Part shown: positions 50,901 to 62,700 of the stretch, piece after piece
How the letters are laid out: the number at the start of each line of letters is the position of its first letter
Numbering within the stretch: the first letter of the stretch is position 1
From: Baylisascaris procyonis
Lineage: Eukaryota; Nematoda; Chromadorea; Rhabditida; Ascarididae
NCBI GenBank assembly: GCA_037389465.1
Contig: JAZARR010000200.1
Span: 1,130,001-1,194,000 of the forward strand
Reading direction: 5' to 3'
Length of the DNA: 64,000 nt
The notes under the pieces: generated by a model
Databases searched by the model: none
What the model was told of the DNA's origin: nothing
Seen by the model: the letters and a program-made list of their open reading frames with translations, nothing else
Program-made: the position numbers and the translations under genes

Positions 50901-53900
50901 GCGTTTTTCGGCGCCGGCGCCGGCGAAATCAGGCGCCAAAATGCGTTTTTCGGCGCCGGCGCCGGCGAAATCAGGCGCCAAAATGCGTTTTTCGGCGCGG
51001 GCGCCGGCGAAATCAGGCGCCAAAATGCGTTTTTCGGCGCCGGCGCCGGCGAAATCAGGCGCCAAAACGCGTTTTTCGGCGCCGGCGCCGGCGAAATCAG
51101 GCGCCAAAACGCGTTTTTCGGCGCGGGCGCCGGCGAAATCAGGCGCCAAAACGCGTTTTTCGGCGCGGGCGCCGGCGAAATCAGGCGCCAAAACGCGTTT
51201 TTCGGCGCCGGCGCCGGCGAAATCAGGCGCCAAAATGCGTTTTTCGGCGCCGGCGCCGGCGAAATCAGGCGCCAAAATGGGTTTTTCGGCGCCGGCGCCG
51301 GCGAAATCAGGCGCCAGAGTGCGTTTTTCGGCGCGGGCGCCGGCGAAATCAGGCGCCAGAGTGCGTTTTTCGGCGCCGGCGCCGGCGAAATCAGGCGCCA
51401 AAACGCGTTTTTCGGCGCGGGCGCCGGCGAAATCAGGCGCCAAAACGCGTTTTTCGGCGCCGGCGCCGGCGAAATCAGGCGCCAAAACGCGTTTTTCGGC
51501 GCGGGCGCCGGCGAAATCAGGCGCCAAAACGCGTTTTTCGGCGCGGGCGCCGGCGAAATCAGGCGCCAAAATGCGTTTTTCGGCGCCGGCGCCGGCGAAA
51601 TCAGGCGCCAAAACGCGTTTTTCGGCGCGGGCGCCGGCGAAATCAGGCGCCAAAACGCGTTTTTCAGCGCGGGCGCCGGCGAAATCAGGCGCCAAAATGC
51701 GTTTTTCGGCGCCGGCGCCGGCGAAATCAGGCGCCAAAATGCGTTTTTCGGCGCCGGCGCCGGCGAAATCAGGCGCCAGAGTGCGTTTTTCGGCGCGGGC
51801 GCCGGCGAAATCAGGCGCCAAAGTGCGTTTTTCGGCGCCGGCGCCGGCGAAATCAGGCGCCAAAACGCGTTTTTCGGCGCGGGCGCCGGCGAAATCAGGC
51901 GCCAAAACGCGTTTTTCGGCGCGGGCGCCGGCGAAATCAGGCGCCAAAATGCGTTTTTCGGCGCCGGCGCCGGCGAAATCAGGCGCCAAAACGCGTTTTT
52001 CGGCGCGGGCGCCGGCGAAATCAGGCGCCAAAATGCGTTTTTCGGCGCCGGCGCCGGCGAAATCAGGCGCCAAAACGCGTTTTTCGGCGCGGGCGCCGGC
52101 GAAATCAGGCGCCAAAACGCGTTTTTCGGCGCGGGCGCCGGCGAAATCAGGCGCCAAAATGCGTTTTTCGGCGCCGGCGCCGGCGAAATCAGGCGCCAAA
52201 ATGCGTTTTTCGGCGCCGGCGCCGGCGAAATCAGGCGCCAAAACGCGTTTTTCGGCGCGGGCGCCGGCGAAATCAGGCGCCAGAGTGCGTTTTTCGGCGC
52301 CGGCGCCGGCGAAATCAGGCGCCAAAACGCGTTTTTCGGCGCGGGCGCCGGCGAAATCAGGCGCCAGAGTGCGTTTTTCGGCGCGGGCGCCGGCGAAATC
52401 AGGCGCCAAAATGGGTTATTCGGCGCCGGCGCCGGCGAAATCAGGCGCCAAAATGAGTTTTTCGGCGCGGGCGCCGGCGAAATCAGGCGCCAAAATGCGT
52501 TTTTCGGCGCCGGCGCCGGCGAAATCAGGTGCCAAAATGGGTTATTCGGCGCCGGCGCCGGCGAAATCAGGCGCCAAAATGCGTTTTTCGGCGCGGGCGC
52601 CGGCGAAATCAGGCGCCAAAGTGCGTTTTTCGGCGCGGGCGCCGGCGAAATCAGGTGCCAAAATGGGTTTTTCGGCGCCGGCGCCGGCGAAATCAGGCGC
52701 CAAAATGCGTTTTTCGGCGCCGGCGCCGGCGAAATCAGGCGCCAAAACGCGTTTTTCGGCGCGGGCGCCGGCGAAATCAGGCGCCAAAACGCGTTTTTCG
52801 GCGCGGGCGCCGGCGAAATCAGGCGCCAAAATGCGTTTTTCGGCGCCGGCGCCGGCGAAATCAGGCGCCAAAATGCGTTTTTCGGCGCGGGCGCCGGCGA
52901 AATCAGGCGCCAAAATGGGTTTTTCGGCGCCGGCGCCGGCGAAATCAGGCGCCAGAGTGCGTTTTTCGGCGCGGGCGCCGGCGAAATCAGGCGCCAGAGT
53001 GCGTTTTTCGGCGCGGGCGCCGGCGAAATCAGGCGCCAAAATGCGTTTTTCGGCGCCGGCGCCGGCGAAATCAGGCGCCAAAATGCGTTTTTCGGCGCGG
53101 GCGCCGGCGAAATCAGGCGCCAAAATGCGTTTTTCGGCGCCGGCGCCGGCGAAATCAGGCGCCAGAGTGCGTTTTTCGGCGCGGGCGCCGGCGAAATCAG
53201 GCGCCAAAATGGGTTTTTCGGCGCCGGCGCCGGCGAAATCAGGCGCCAAAATGGTTTTTCGGCGCCGGCGCCGGCGAAATCAGGCGCCAAAACGCGTTTT
53301 TCGGCGCCGGCGCCGGCGAAATCAGGCGCCAAAATGCGTTTTTCGGCGCCGGCGCCGGCGAAATCAGGCGCCAAAATGGTTTTTCGGCGCCGGCGCCGGC
53401 GAAATCAGGCGCCAAGTGCGTTTTTCGGCGCGGGCGCCGGCGAAATCAGGCGCCAAAGTGCGTTTTTCGGCGCGGGCGCCGGCGAAATCAGGCGCCAAAA
53501 CGCGTTTTTCGGCGCGGGCGCCGGCGAAATCAGGCGCCAAAACGCGTTTTTCGGCGCCGGCGCCGGCGAAATCAGGCGCCAAAACGCGTTTTTCGGCGCG
53601 GGCGCCGGCGAAATCAGGCGCCAGAGTGCGTTTTTCGGCGCCGGCGCCGGCGAAATCAGGCGCCAAAACGCGTTTTTCGGCGCGGGCGCCGGCGAAATCA
53701 GGCGCCAAAATGCGTTTTTCGGCGCCGGCGCCGGCGAAATCAGGCGCCAAAACGCGTTTTTCGGCGCGGGCGCCGGCGAAATCAGGCGCCAAAACGCGTT
53801 TTTCGGCGCCGGCGCCGGCGAAATCAGGCGCCAAAACGCGTTTTTCGGCGCCGGCGCCGGCGAAATCAGGCGCCAAAATGCGTTTTTCGGCGCCGGCGCC

Positions 53901-56789
53901 GGCGAAATCAGGCGCCAAAACGCGTTTTTCGGCGCGGGCGCCGGCGAAATCAGGCGCCAAAATGCGTTTTTCGGCGCCGGCGCCGGCGAAATCAGGCGCC
54001 AAAACGCGTTTTTCGGCGCGGGCGCCGGCGAAATCAGGTGCCAAAACGCGTTTTTCGGCGCGGGCGCCGGCGAAATCAGGCGCCAAAATGGGTTATTCGG
54101 CGCCGGCGCCGGCGAAATCAGGCGCCAAAATGCGTTTTTCGGCGCCGGCGCCGGCGAAATCAGGCGCCAAAACGCGTTTTTCGGCGCGGGCGCCGGCGAA
54201 ATCAGGCGCCAGAGTGCGTTTTTCGGCGCGGGCGCCGGCGAAATCAGGCGCCAAAACGCATTTTTCGGCGCCGGCGCCGGCGAAATCAGGTGCCAAAATG
54301 GGTTATTCGGCGCCGGCGCCGGCGAAATCAGGCGCCAAAATGAGTTTTTCGGCGCGGGCGCCGGCGAAATCAGGCGCCAAAATGCGTTTTTCGGCGCCGG
54401 CGCCGGCGAAATCAGGCGCCAAAATGGGTTATTCGGCGCCGGCGCCGGCGAAATCAGGTGCCAAAATGGGTTTTTCGGCGGCGGCGCCGGCGAAATCAGG
54501 CGCCAAAACGCGTTTTTCGGCGCCGGCGCCGGCGAAATCAGGCGCCAAAATGCGTTTTTCGGCGCCGGCGCCGGCGAAATCAGGCGCCAAAATGCGTTTT
54601 TCGGCGCCGGCGCCGGCGAAATCAGGCGCCAGAGTGCGTTTTTCGGCGCGGGCGCCGGCGAAATCAGGCGCCAAAGTGCGTTTTTCGGCGCCGGCGCCGG
54701 CGAAATCAGGCGCCAAAACGCGTTTTTCGGCGCGGGCGCCGGCGAAATCAGGCGCCAGAGTGCGTTTTTCGGCGCCGGCGCCGGCGAAATCAGGCGCCAA
54801 AACGCGTTTTTCGGCGCGGGCGCCGGCGAAATCAGGTGCCAAAATGGGTTTTTCGGCGCCGGCGCCGGCGAAATCAGGCGCCAGAGTGCGTTTTTCGGCG
54901 CGGGCGCCGGCGAAATCAGGCGCCAGAGTGCGTTTTTCGGCGCGGGCGCCGGCGAAATCAGGCGCCAAAATGCGTTTTTCGGCGCCGGCGCCGGCGAAAT
55001 CAGGCGCCAAAACGCATTTTTGGGCGCGGGCGCCGGCGAAATCAGGCGCCAAAACGCGTTTTTCGGCGCGGGCGCCGGTGAAATCAGGCGCCAAAATGCG
55101 TTTTTCGGCGCGGGCGCCGGCGAAATCAGGCGCCAGAGTGCGTTTTTCGGCGCGGGCGCCGGCGAAATCAGGCGCCAAAACGCGTTTTTCGGCGCGGGCG
55201 CCGGCGAAATCAGGCGCCAAAACGCGTTTTTCGGCGCGGGCGCCGGTGAAATCAGGCGCCAAAATGCGTTTCTCGGCGCCGGCGCCGGCGAAATCAGGCG
55301 CCAAAATGCGTTTTTCGGCGCGGGCGCCGGCGAAATCAGGTGCCAAAATGGGTTTTTCGGCGCCGGCGCCGGCGAAATCAGGCGCCAAAGTGCGTTTTTC
55401 GGCGCGGGCGCCGGCGAAATCAGGCGCCAAAGTGCGTTTTTCGGCGCGGGCGCCGGCGAAATCAGGTGCCAAAATGGGTTTTTCGGCGCCGGCGCCGGCG
55501 AAATCAGGCGCCAAAATGCGTTTTTCGGCGCGGGCGCCGGCGAAATCAGGCGCCAAAATGCGTTTTTCGGCGCGGGCGCCGGCGAAATCAGGCGCCAGAG
55601 TGCGTTTTTCGGCGCGGGCGCCGGCGAAATCAGGTGCCAAAATGGGTTTTTCGGCGCCGGCGCCGGCGAAATCAGGCGCCAAAATGCGTTTTTCGGCGCC
55701 GGCGCCGGCGAAATCAGGCGCCAAAACGCGTTTTTCGGCGCCGGCGCCGGCGAAATCAGGCGCCAAAATGCGTTTTTCGGCGCCGGCGCCGGCGAAATCA
55801 GGCGCCAAAATGGGTTTTTCGGCGCCGGCGCCGGCGAAATCAGGCGCCAAAATGCGTTTTTCGGCGCGGGCGCCGGCGAAATCAGGCGCCAAAATGCGTT
55901 TTTCGGCGCCGGCGCCGGCGAAATCAGGCGCCAAAATGCGTTTTTCGGCGCGGGCGCCGGCGAAATCAGGCGCCAAAATGCGTTTTTCGGCGCCGGCGCC
56001 GGCGAAATCAGGCGCCAAAACGCATTTTTCGGCGCGGGCGCCGGCGAAATCAGGCGCCAAAACGCGTTTTTCGGCGCGGGCGCCGGTGAAATCAGGCGCC
56101 AAAATGCGTTTTTCGGCGCGGGCGCCGGCGAAATCAGGCGCCAAAATGCGTTTTTCGGCGCGGCGCGCGCCGGCGAAATCAGGCGCCAAAACGCGTTTTT
56201 CGGCGCGGGCGCCGGCGAAATCAGGCGCCAAAATGCGTTTTTCGGCGCCGGCGCCGGCGAAATCAGGCGCCAAAATGCGTTTTTCGGCGCGGGCGCCGGC
56301 GAAATCAGGCGCCAAAATGCGTTTTTCGGCGCCGGCGCCGGCGAAATCAGGCGCCAAAATGCGTTTTTCGGCGCGGGCGCCGGCGAAATCAGGCGCCAAA
56401 ATGCGTTTTTCGGCGCCGGCGCCGGCGAAATCAGGCGCCAAAATGCGTTTTTCGGCGCGGGCGCCGGCGAAATCAGGCGCCAAAATGCGTTTTTCGGCGC
56501 GGGCGCCGGCGAAATCAGGCGCCAAAATGCGTTTTTCGGCGCCGGCGCCGGCGAAATCAGGCGCCAAAATGCGTTTTTCGGCGCCGGCGCCGGCGAAATC
56601 AGGCGCCAAAATGCGTTTTTCGGCGCGGGCGCCGGCGAAATCAGGCGCCAAAATGCGTTTTTCGGCGCCGGCGCCGGCGAAATCAGGCGCCAAAATGCGT
56701 TTTTCGGCGCGGGCGCCGGCGGAATCAGGCGCCAAAACGCGTTTTTCGGCGCGGGCGCCGGCGAAATCAGGCGCCAGAGTGCGTTTTTC

Positions 56790-59700
56790 GGCGCCGGCGC
56801 CGGCGAAATCAGGCGCCAAAATGCGTTTTTCGGCGCGGGCGCCGGCGAAATCAGGCGCCAAAACGCGTTTTTCGGCGCGGGCGCCGGCGAAATCAGGCGC
56901 CAAAATGCGTTTTTCGGCGCCGGCGCCGGCGAAATCAGGCGCCAAAACGCGTTTTTCGGCGCGGGCGCCGGCGAAATCAGGCGCCAAAACGCGTTTTTCG
57001 GCGCGGGCGCCGGCGAAATCAGGCGCCAAAACGCGTTTTTCGGCGCGGGCGCCGGCGAAATCAGGCGCCAAAATGCGTTTTTCGGCGCCGGCGCCGGCGA
57101 AATCAGGCGCCAAAATGCGTTTTTCGGCGCGGGCGCCGGCGAAATCAGGCGCCAAAATGCGTTTTTCGGCGCGGGCGCCGGCGAAATCAGGCGCCAAAAT
57201 GCGTTTTTCGGCGCGGGCGCCGGCGAAATCAGGCGCCAAAATGCGTTTTTCGGCGCGGGCGCCGGCGAAATCAGGCGCCAAAATGCGTTTTTCGGCGCCG
57301 GCGCCGGCGAAATCAGGCGCCAAAATGCGTTTTTCGGCGCGGGCGCCGGCGAAATCAGGCGCCAAAATGCGTTTTTCGGCGCCGGCGCCGGCGAAATCAG
57401 GCGCCAAAATGCGTTTTTCGGCGCCGGCGCCGGCGAAATCAGGCGCCAAAATGCGTTTTTCGGCGCGGGCGCCGGCGAAATCAGGCGCCAAAATGCGTTT
57501 TTCGGCGCCGGCGCCGGCGAAATCAGGCGCCAAAGCGTTTTTCGGCGCGGGCGCCGGCGAAATCAGGCGCCAAAATGCGTTTTTCGGCGCCGGCGCCGGC
57601 GAAATCAGGCGCCAAAATGCGTTTTTCGGCGCCGGCGCCGGCGAAATCAGGCGCCAAAATGCGTTTTTCGGCGCCGGCGCCGGCGAAATCAGGCGCCAAA
57701 ATGCGTTTTTCGGCGCCGGCGCCGGCGAAATCAGGCGCCAAAATGCGTTTTTCGGCGCGGGCGCCGGCGAAATCAGGCGCCAAAATGCGTTTTTCGGCGC
57801 CGGCGCCGGCGAAATCAGGCGCCAAAATGCGTTTTTCGGCGCGGGCGCCGGCGAAATCAGGCGCCAAAATGCGTTTTTCGGCGCGGGCGCCGGCGAAATC
57901 AGGCGCCAAAATGCGTTTTTCGGCGCGGGCGCCGGCGAAATCAGGCGCCAAAATGCGTTTTTCGGCGCCGGCGCCGGCGAAATCAGGCGCCAAAATGCGT
58001 TTTTCGGCGCGGGCGCCGGCGAAATCAGGCGCCAAAATGCGTTTTTCGGCGCCGGCGCCGGCGAAATCAGGCGCCAAAATGCGTTTTTCGGCGCGGGCGC
58101 CGGCGAAATCAGGCGCCAAAATGCGTTTTTCGGCGCCGGCGCCGGCGAAATCAAGCGCCAAAATGCGTTTTTCGGCGCGGGCGCCGGCGAAATCAAGCGC
58201 CAAAATGCGTTTTTCGGCGCCGGCGCCGGCGAAATCAGGCGCCAAAATGCGTTTTTCGGCGCGGGCGCCGGCGAAATCAGGCGCCAAAATGCGTTTTTCG
58301 GCGCCGGCGCCGGCGAAATCAGGCGCCAAAATGCGTTTTTCGGCGCCGGCGCCGGCGAAATCAGGCGCCAAAATGCGTTTTTCGGCGCCGGCGCCGGCGA
58401 AATCAGGCGCCAAAATGCGTTTTTCGGCGCCGGCGCCGGCGAAATCAGGCGCCAAAATGCGTTTTTCGGCGCCGGCGCCGGCGAAATCAGGCGCCAAAAT
58501 GCGTTTTTCGGCGCGGGCGCCGGCGAAATCAGGCGCCAAAATGCGTTTTTCGGCGCCGGCGCCGGCGAAATCAGGCGCCAAAATGCGTTTTTCGGCGCGG
58601 GCGCCGGCGAAATCAGGCGCCAAAATGCGTTTTTCGGCGCCGGCGCCGGCGAAATCAGGCGCCAAAACGCGTTTTTCGGCGCGGGCGCCGGCGAAATCAG
58701 GCGCCAAAATGCGTTTTTCGGCGCCGGCGCCGGCGAAATCAGGCGCCAAAATGCGTTTTTCGGCGCGGGCGCCGGCGAAATCAGGCGCCAAAATGCGTTT
58801 TTCGGCGCCGGCGCCGGCGAAATCAGGCGCCAAAACGTTTTTCGGCGCGGGCGCCGGCGAAATCAGGCGCCAAAATGCGTTTTTCGGCGCCGGCGCCGGC
58901 GAAATCAGGCGCCAAAATGCGTTTTTCGGCGCCGGCGCCGGTGAAATCAGGCGCCAAAATGCGTTTTTCGGCGCGGGCGCCGGCGGAATCAGCCGCCAAA
59001 ACGCGTTTTTCGGCGCGGGCGCCGGCGAAATCAGGCGCCAAAATGCGTTTTTCGGCGCCGGCGCCGGCGAAATCAGGCGCCAAAATGCGTTTTTCGGCGC
59101 GGGCGCCGGCGAAATCAGGCGCCAAAATGCGTTTTTCGGCGCCGGCGCCGGCGAAATCAGGCGCCAAAATGCGTTTTTCGGCGCCGGCGCCGGCGAAATC
59201 AGGCGCCAAAATGCGTTTTTCGGCGCCGGCGCCGGCGAAATCAGGCGCCAAAATGCGTTTTTCGGCGCGGGCGCCGGCGAAATCAGGCGCCAAAATGCGT
59301 TTTTCGGCGCCGGCGCCGGCGAAATCAGGCGCCAAAATGCGTTTTTCGGCGCGGGCGCCGGCGAAATCAGGCGCCAAAATGCGTTTTTCGGCGCGGGCGC
59401 CGGCGAAATCAGGCGCCAAAATGCGTTTTTCGGCGCCGGCGCCGGCGAAATCAGGCGCCAAAATGCGTTTTTCGGCGCGGGCGCCGGCGAAATCAGGCGC
59501 CAAAATGCGTTTTTCGGCGCCGGCGCCGGCGAAATCAGGCGCCAAAATGCGTTTTTCGGCGCCGGCGCCGGCGAAATCAGGCGCCAAAATGCGTTTTTCG
59601 GCGCGGGCGCCGGCGAAATCAGGCGCCAAAATGCGTTTTTCGGCGCCGGCGCCGGCGAAATCAGGCGCCAAAACGCGTTTTTCGGCGCGGGCGCCGGCGA

Positions 59701-62700
59701 AATCAGGCGCCAAAATGCGTTTTTCGGCGCGGGCGCCGGCGAAATCAGGCGCCAAAATGCGTTTTTCGGCGCCGGCGCCGGCGAAATCAGGCGCCAAAAT
59801 GCGTTTTTCGGCGCCGGCGCCGGCGAAATCAGGCGCCAAAATGCGTTTTTCGGCGCCGGCGCCGGCGAAATCAGGCGCCAAAATGCGTTTTTCGGCGCGG
59901 GCGCCGGCGAAATCAGGCGCCAAAATGCGTTTTTCGGCGCCGGCGCCGGCGAAATCAGGCGCCAAAATGCGTTTTTCGGCGCGGGCGCCGGCGAAATCAG
60001 GCGCCAAAATGCGTTTTTCGGCGCCGGCGCCGGCGAAATCAGGCGCCAAAACGCGTTTTTCGGCGCGGGCGCCGGCGAAATCAGGCGCCAAAACGCGTTT
60101 TTCGGCGCGGGCGCCGGCGAAATCAGGCGCCAAAATGCGTTTTTCGGCGCCGGCGCCGGCGAAATCAGGCGCCAAAATGCGTTTTTCGGCGCCGGCGCCG
60201 GCGAAATCAGGCGCCAAAATGCGTTTTTCGGCGCCGGCGCCGGCGAAATCAGGCGCCAAAATGCGTTTTTCGGCGCGGGCGCCGGCGAAATCAGGCGCCA
60301 AAATGCGTTTTTCGGCGCCGGCGCCGGCGAAATCAGGCGCCAAAATGCGTTTTTCGGCGCGGGCGCCGGCGAAATCAGGCGCCAAAACGCGTTTTTCGGC
60401 GCGGGCGCCGGCGAAATCAGGCGCCAAAATGCGTTTTTCGGCGCCGGCGCCGGCGAAATCAGGCGCCAAAACGCGTTTTTCGGCGCGGGCGCCGGCGAAA
60501 TCAGGCGCCAAAATGCGTTTTTCGGCGCCGGCGCCGGCGAAATCAGGCGCCAAAATGCGTTTTTCGGCGCGGGCGCCGGCGAAATCAGGCGCCAAAATGC
60601 GTTTTTCGGCGCGGGCGCCGGCGAAATCAGGCGCCAAAATGCGTTTTTCGGCGCCGGCGCCGGCGAAATCAGGCGCCAAAATGCGTTTTTCGGCGCGGGC
60701 GCCGGCGAAATCAGGCGCCAAAACGCGTTTTTCGGCGCGGGCGCCGGCGAAATCAGGCGCCAAAATGCGTTTTTCGGCGCCGGCGCCGGCGAAATCAGGC
60801 GCCAAAATGCGTTTTTCGGCGCGGGCGCCGGCGAAATCAGGCGCCAAAATGCGTTTTTCGGCGCGGGCGCCGGCGAAATCAGGCGCCAAAATGCGTTTTT
60901 CGGCGCCGGCGCCGGCGAAATCAGGCGCCAAAATGCGTTTTTCGGCGCGGGCGCCGGCGAAATCAGGCGCCAAAATGCGTTTTTCGGCGCGGGCGCCGGC
61001 GAAATCAGGCGCCAAAATGCGTTTTTCGGCGCCGGCGCCGGCGAAATCAGGCGCCAAAATGCGTTTTTCGGCGCGGGCGCCGGCGAAATCAGGCGCCAAA
61101 ATGCGTTTTTCGGCGCGGCGCCGGCGAAATCAGGCGCCAAAATGCGTTTTTCGGCGCGGGCGCCGGCGAAATCAGGCGCCAAAATGCGTTTTTCGGCGCC
61201 GGCGCCGGCGAAATCAGGCGCCAAAATGCGTTTTTCGGCGCGGGCGCCGGCGAAATCAGGCGCCAAAATGCGTTTTTCGGCGCGGGCGCCGGCGAAATCA
61301 GGCGCCAAAATGCGTTTTTCGGCGCGGGCGCCGGCGAAATCAGGCGCCAAAATGCGTTTTTCGGCGCCGGCGCCGGCGAAATCAGGCGCCAAAATGCGTT
61401 TTTCGGCGCGGGCGCCGGCGAAATCAGGCGCCAAAATGCGTTTTTCGGCGCGGGCGCCGGCGAAATCAGGCGCCAAAATGCGTTTTTCGGCGCGGGCGCC
61501 GGCGAAATCAGGCGCCAAAATGCGTTTTTCGGCGCGGCGCCGGCGAAATCAGGCGCCAAAATGCGTTTTTCGGCGCGGGCGCCGGCGAAATCAGGCGCCA
61601 AAATGCGTTTTTCGGCGCCGGCGCCGGCGAAATCAGGCGCCAAAATGCGTTTTTCGGCGCCGGCGCCGGCGAAATCAGGCGCCAAAATGCGTTTTTCGGC
61701 GCGGGCGCCGGCGAAATCAGGCGCCAAAATGCGTTTTTCGGCGCGGGCGCCGGCGAAATCAGGCGCCAAAATGCGTTTTTCGGCGCCGGCGCCGGCGAAA
61801 TCAGGCGCCAAAATGCGTTTTTCGGCGCCGGCGCCGGCGAAATCAGGCGCCAAAATGCGTTTTTCGGCGCCGGCGCCGGCGAAATCAGGCGCCAAAATGC
61901 GTTTTTCGGCGCGGGCGCCGGCGAAATCAGGCGCCAAAATGCGTTTTTCGGCGCCGGCGCCGGCGAAATCAGGCGCCAAAATGCGTTTTTCGGCGCGGGC
62001 GCCGGCGAAATCAGGCGCCAAAATGCGTTTTTCGGCGCGGGCGCCGGCGAAATCAGGCGCCAAAATGCGTTTTTCGGCGCCGGCGCCGGCGAAATCAGGC
62101 GCCAAAATGCGTTTTTCGGCGCGGGCGCCGGCGAAATCAGGCGCCAAAATGCGTTTTTCGGCGCGGGCGCCGGCGAAATCAGGCGCCAAAATGCGTTTTT
62201 CGGCGCCGGCGCCGGCGAAATCAGGCGCCAAAATGCGTTTTTCGGCGCGGGCGCCGGCGAAATCAGGCGCCAAAATGCGTTTTTCGGCGCGGGCGCCGGC
62301 GAAATCAGGCGCCAAAATGCGTTTTTCGGCGCCGGCGCCGGCGAAATCAGGCGCCAAAATGCGTTTTTCGGCGCGGGCGCCGGCGAAATCAGGCGCCAAA
62401 ATGCGTTTTTCGGCGCCGGCGCCGGCGAAATCAGGCGCCAAAATGCGTTTTTCGGCGCCGGCGCCGGCGAAATCAGGCGCCAAAATGCGTTTTTCGGCGC
62501 GGGCGCCGGCGAAATCAGGCGCCAAAATGCGTTTTTCGGCGCCGGCGCCGGCGAAATCAGGCGCCAAAATGCGTTTTTCGGCGCCGGCGCCGGCGAAATC
62601 AGGCGCCAAAATGCGTTTTTCGGCGCGGGCGCCGGCGAAATCAGGCGCCAAAATGCGTTTTTCGGCGCCGGCGCCGGCGAAATCAGGCGCCAAAATGCGT

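Noticed and set aside
41920..58944. A 5,674-codon plus-strand open frame and minus-strand frames of 2,552, 1,668 and 1,331 codons
   Set aside because: Same reason: repeat-derived frames that overlap each other and encode only the 14-residue repeat in different frames.
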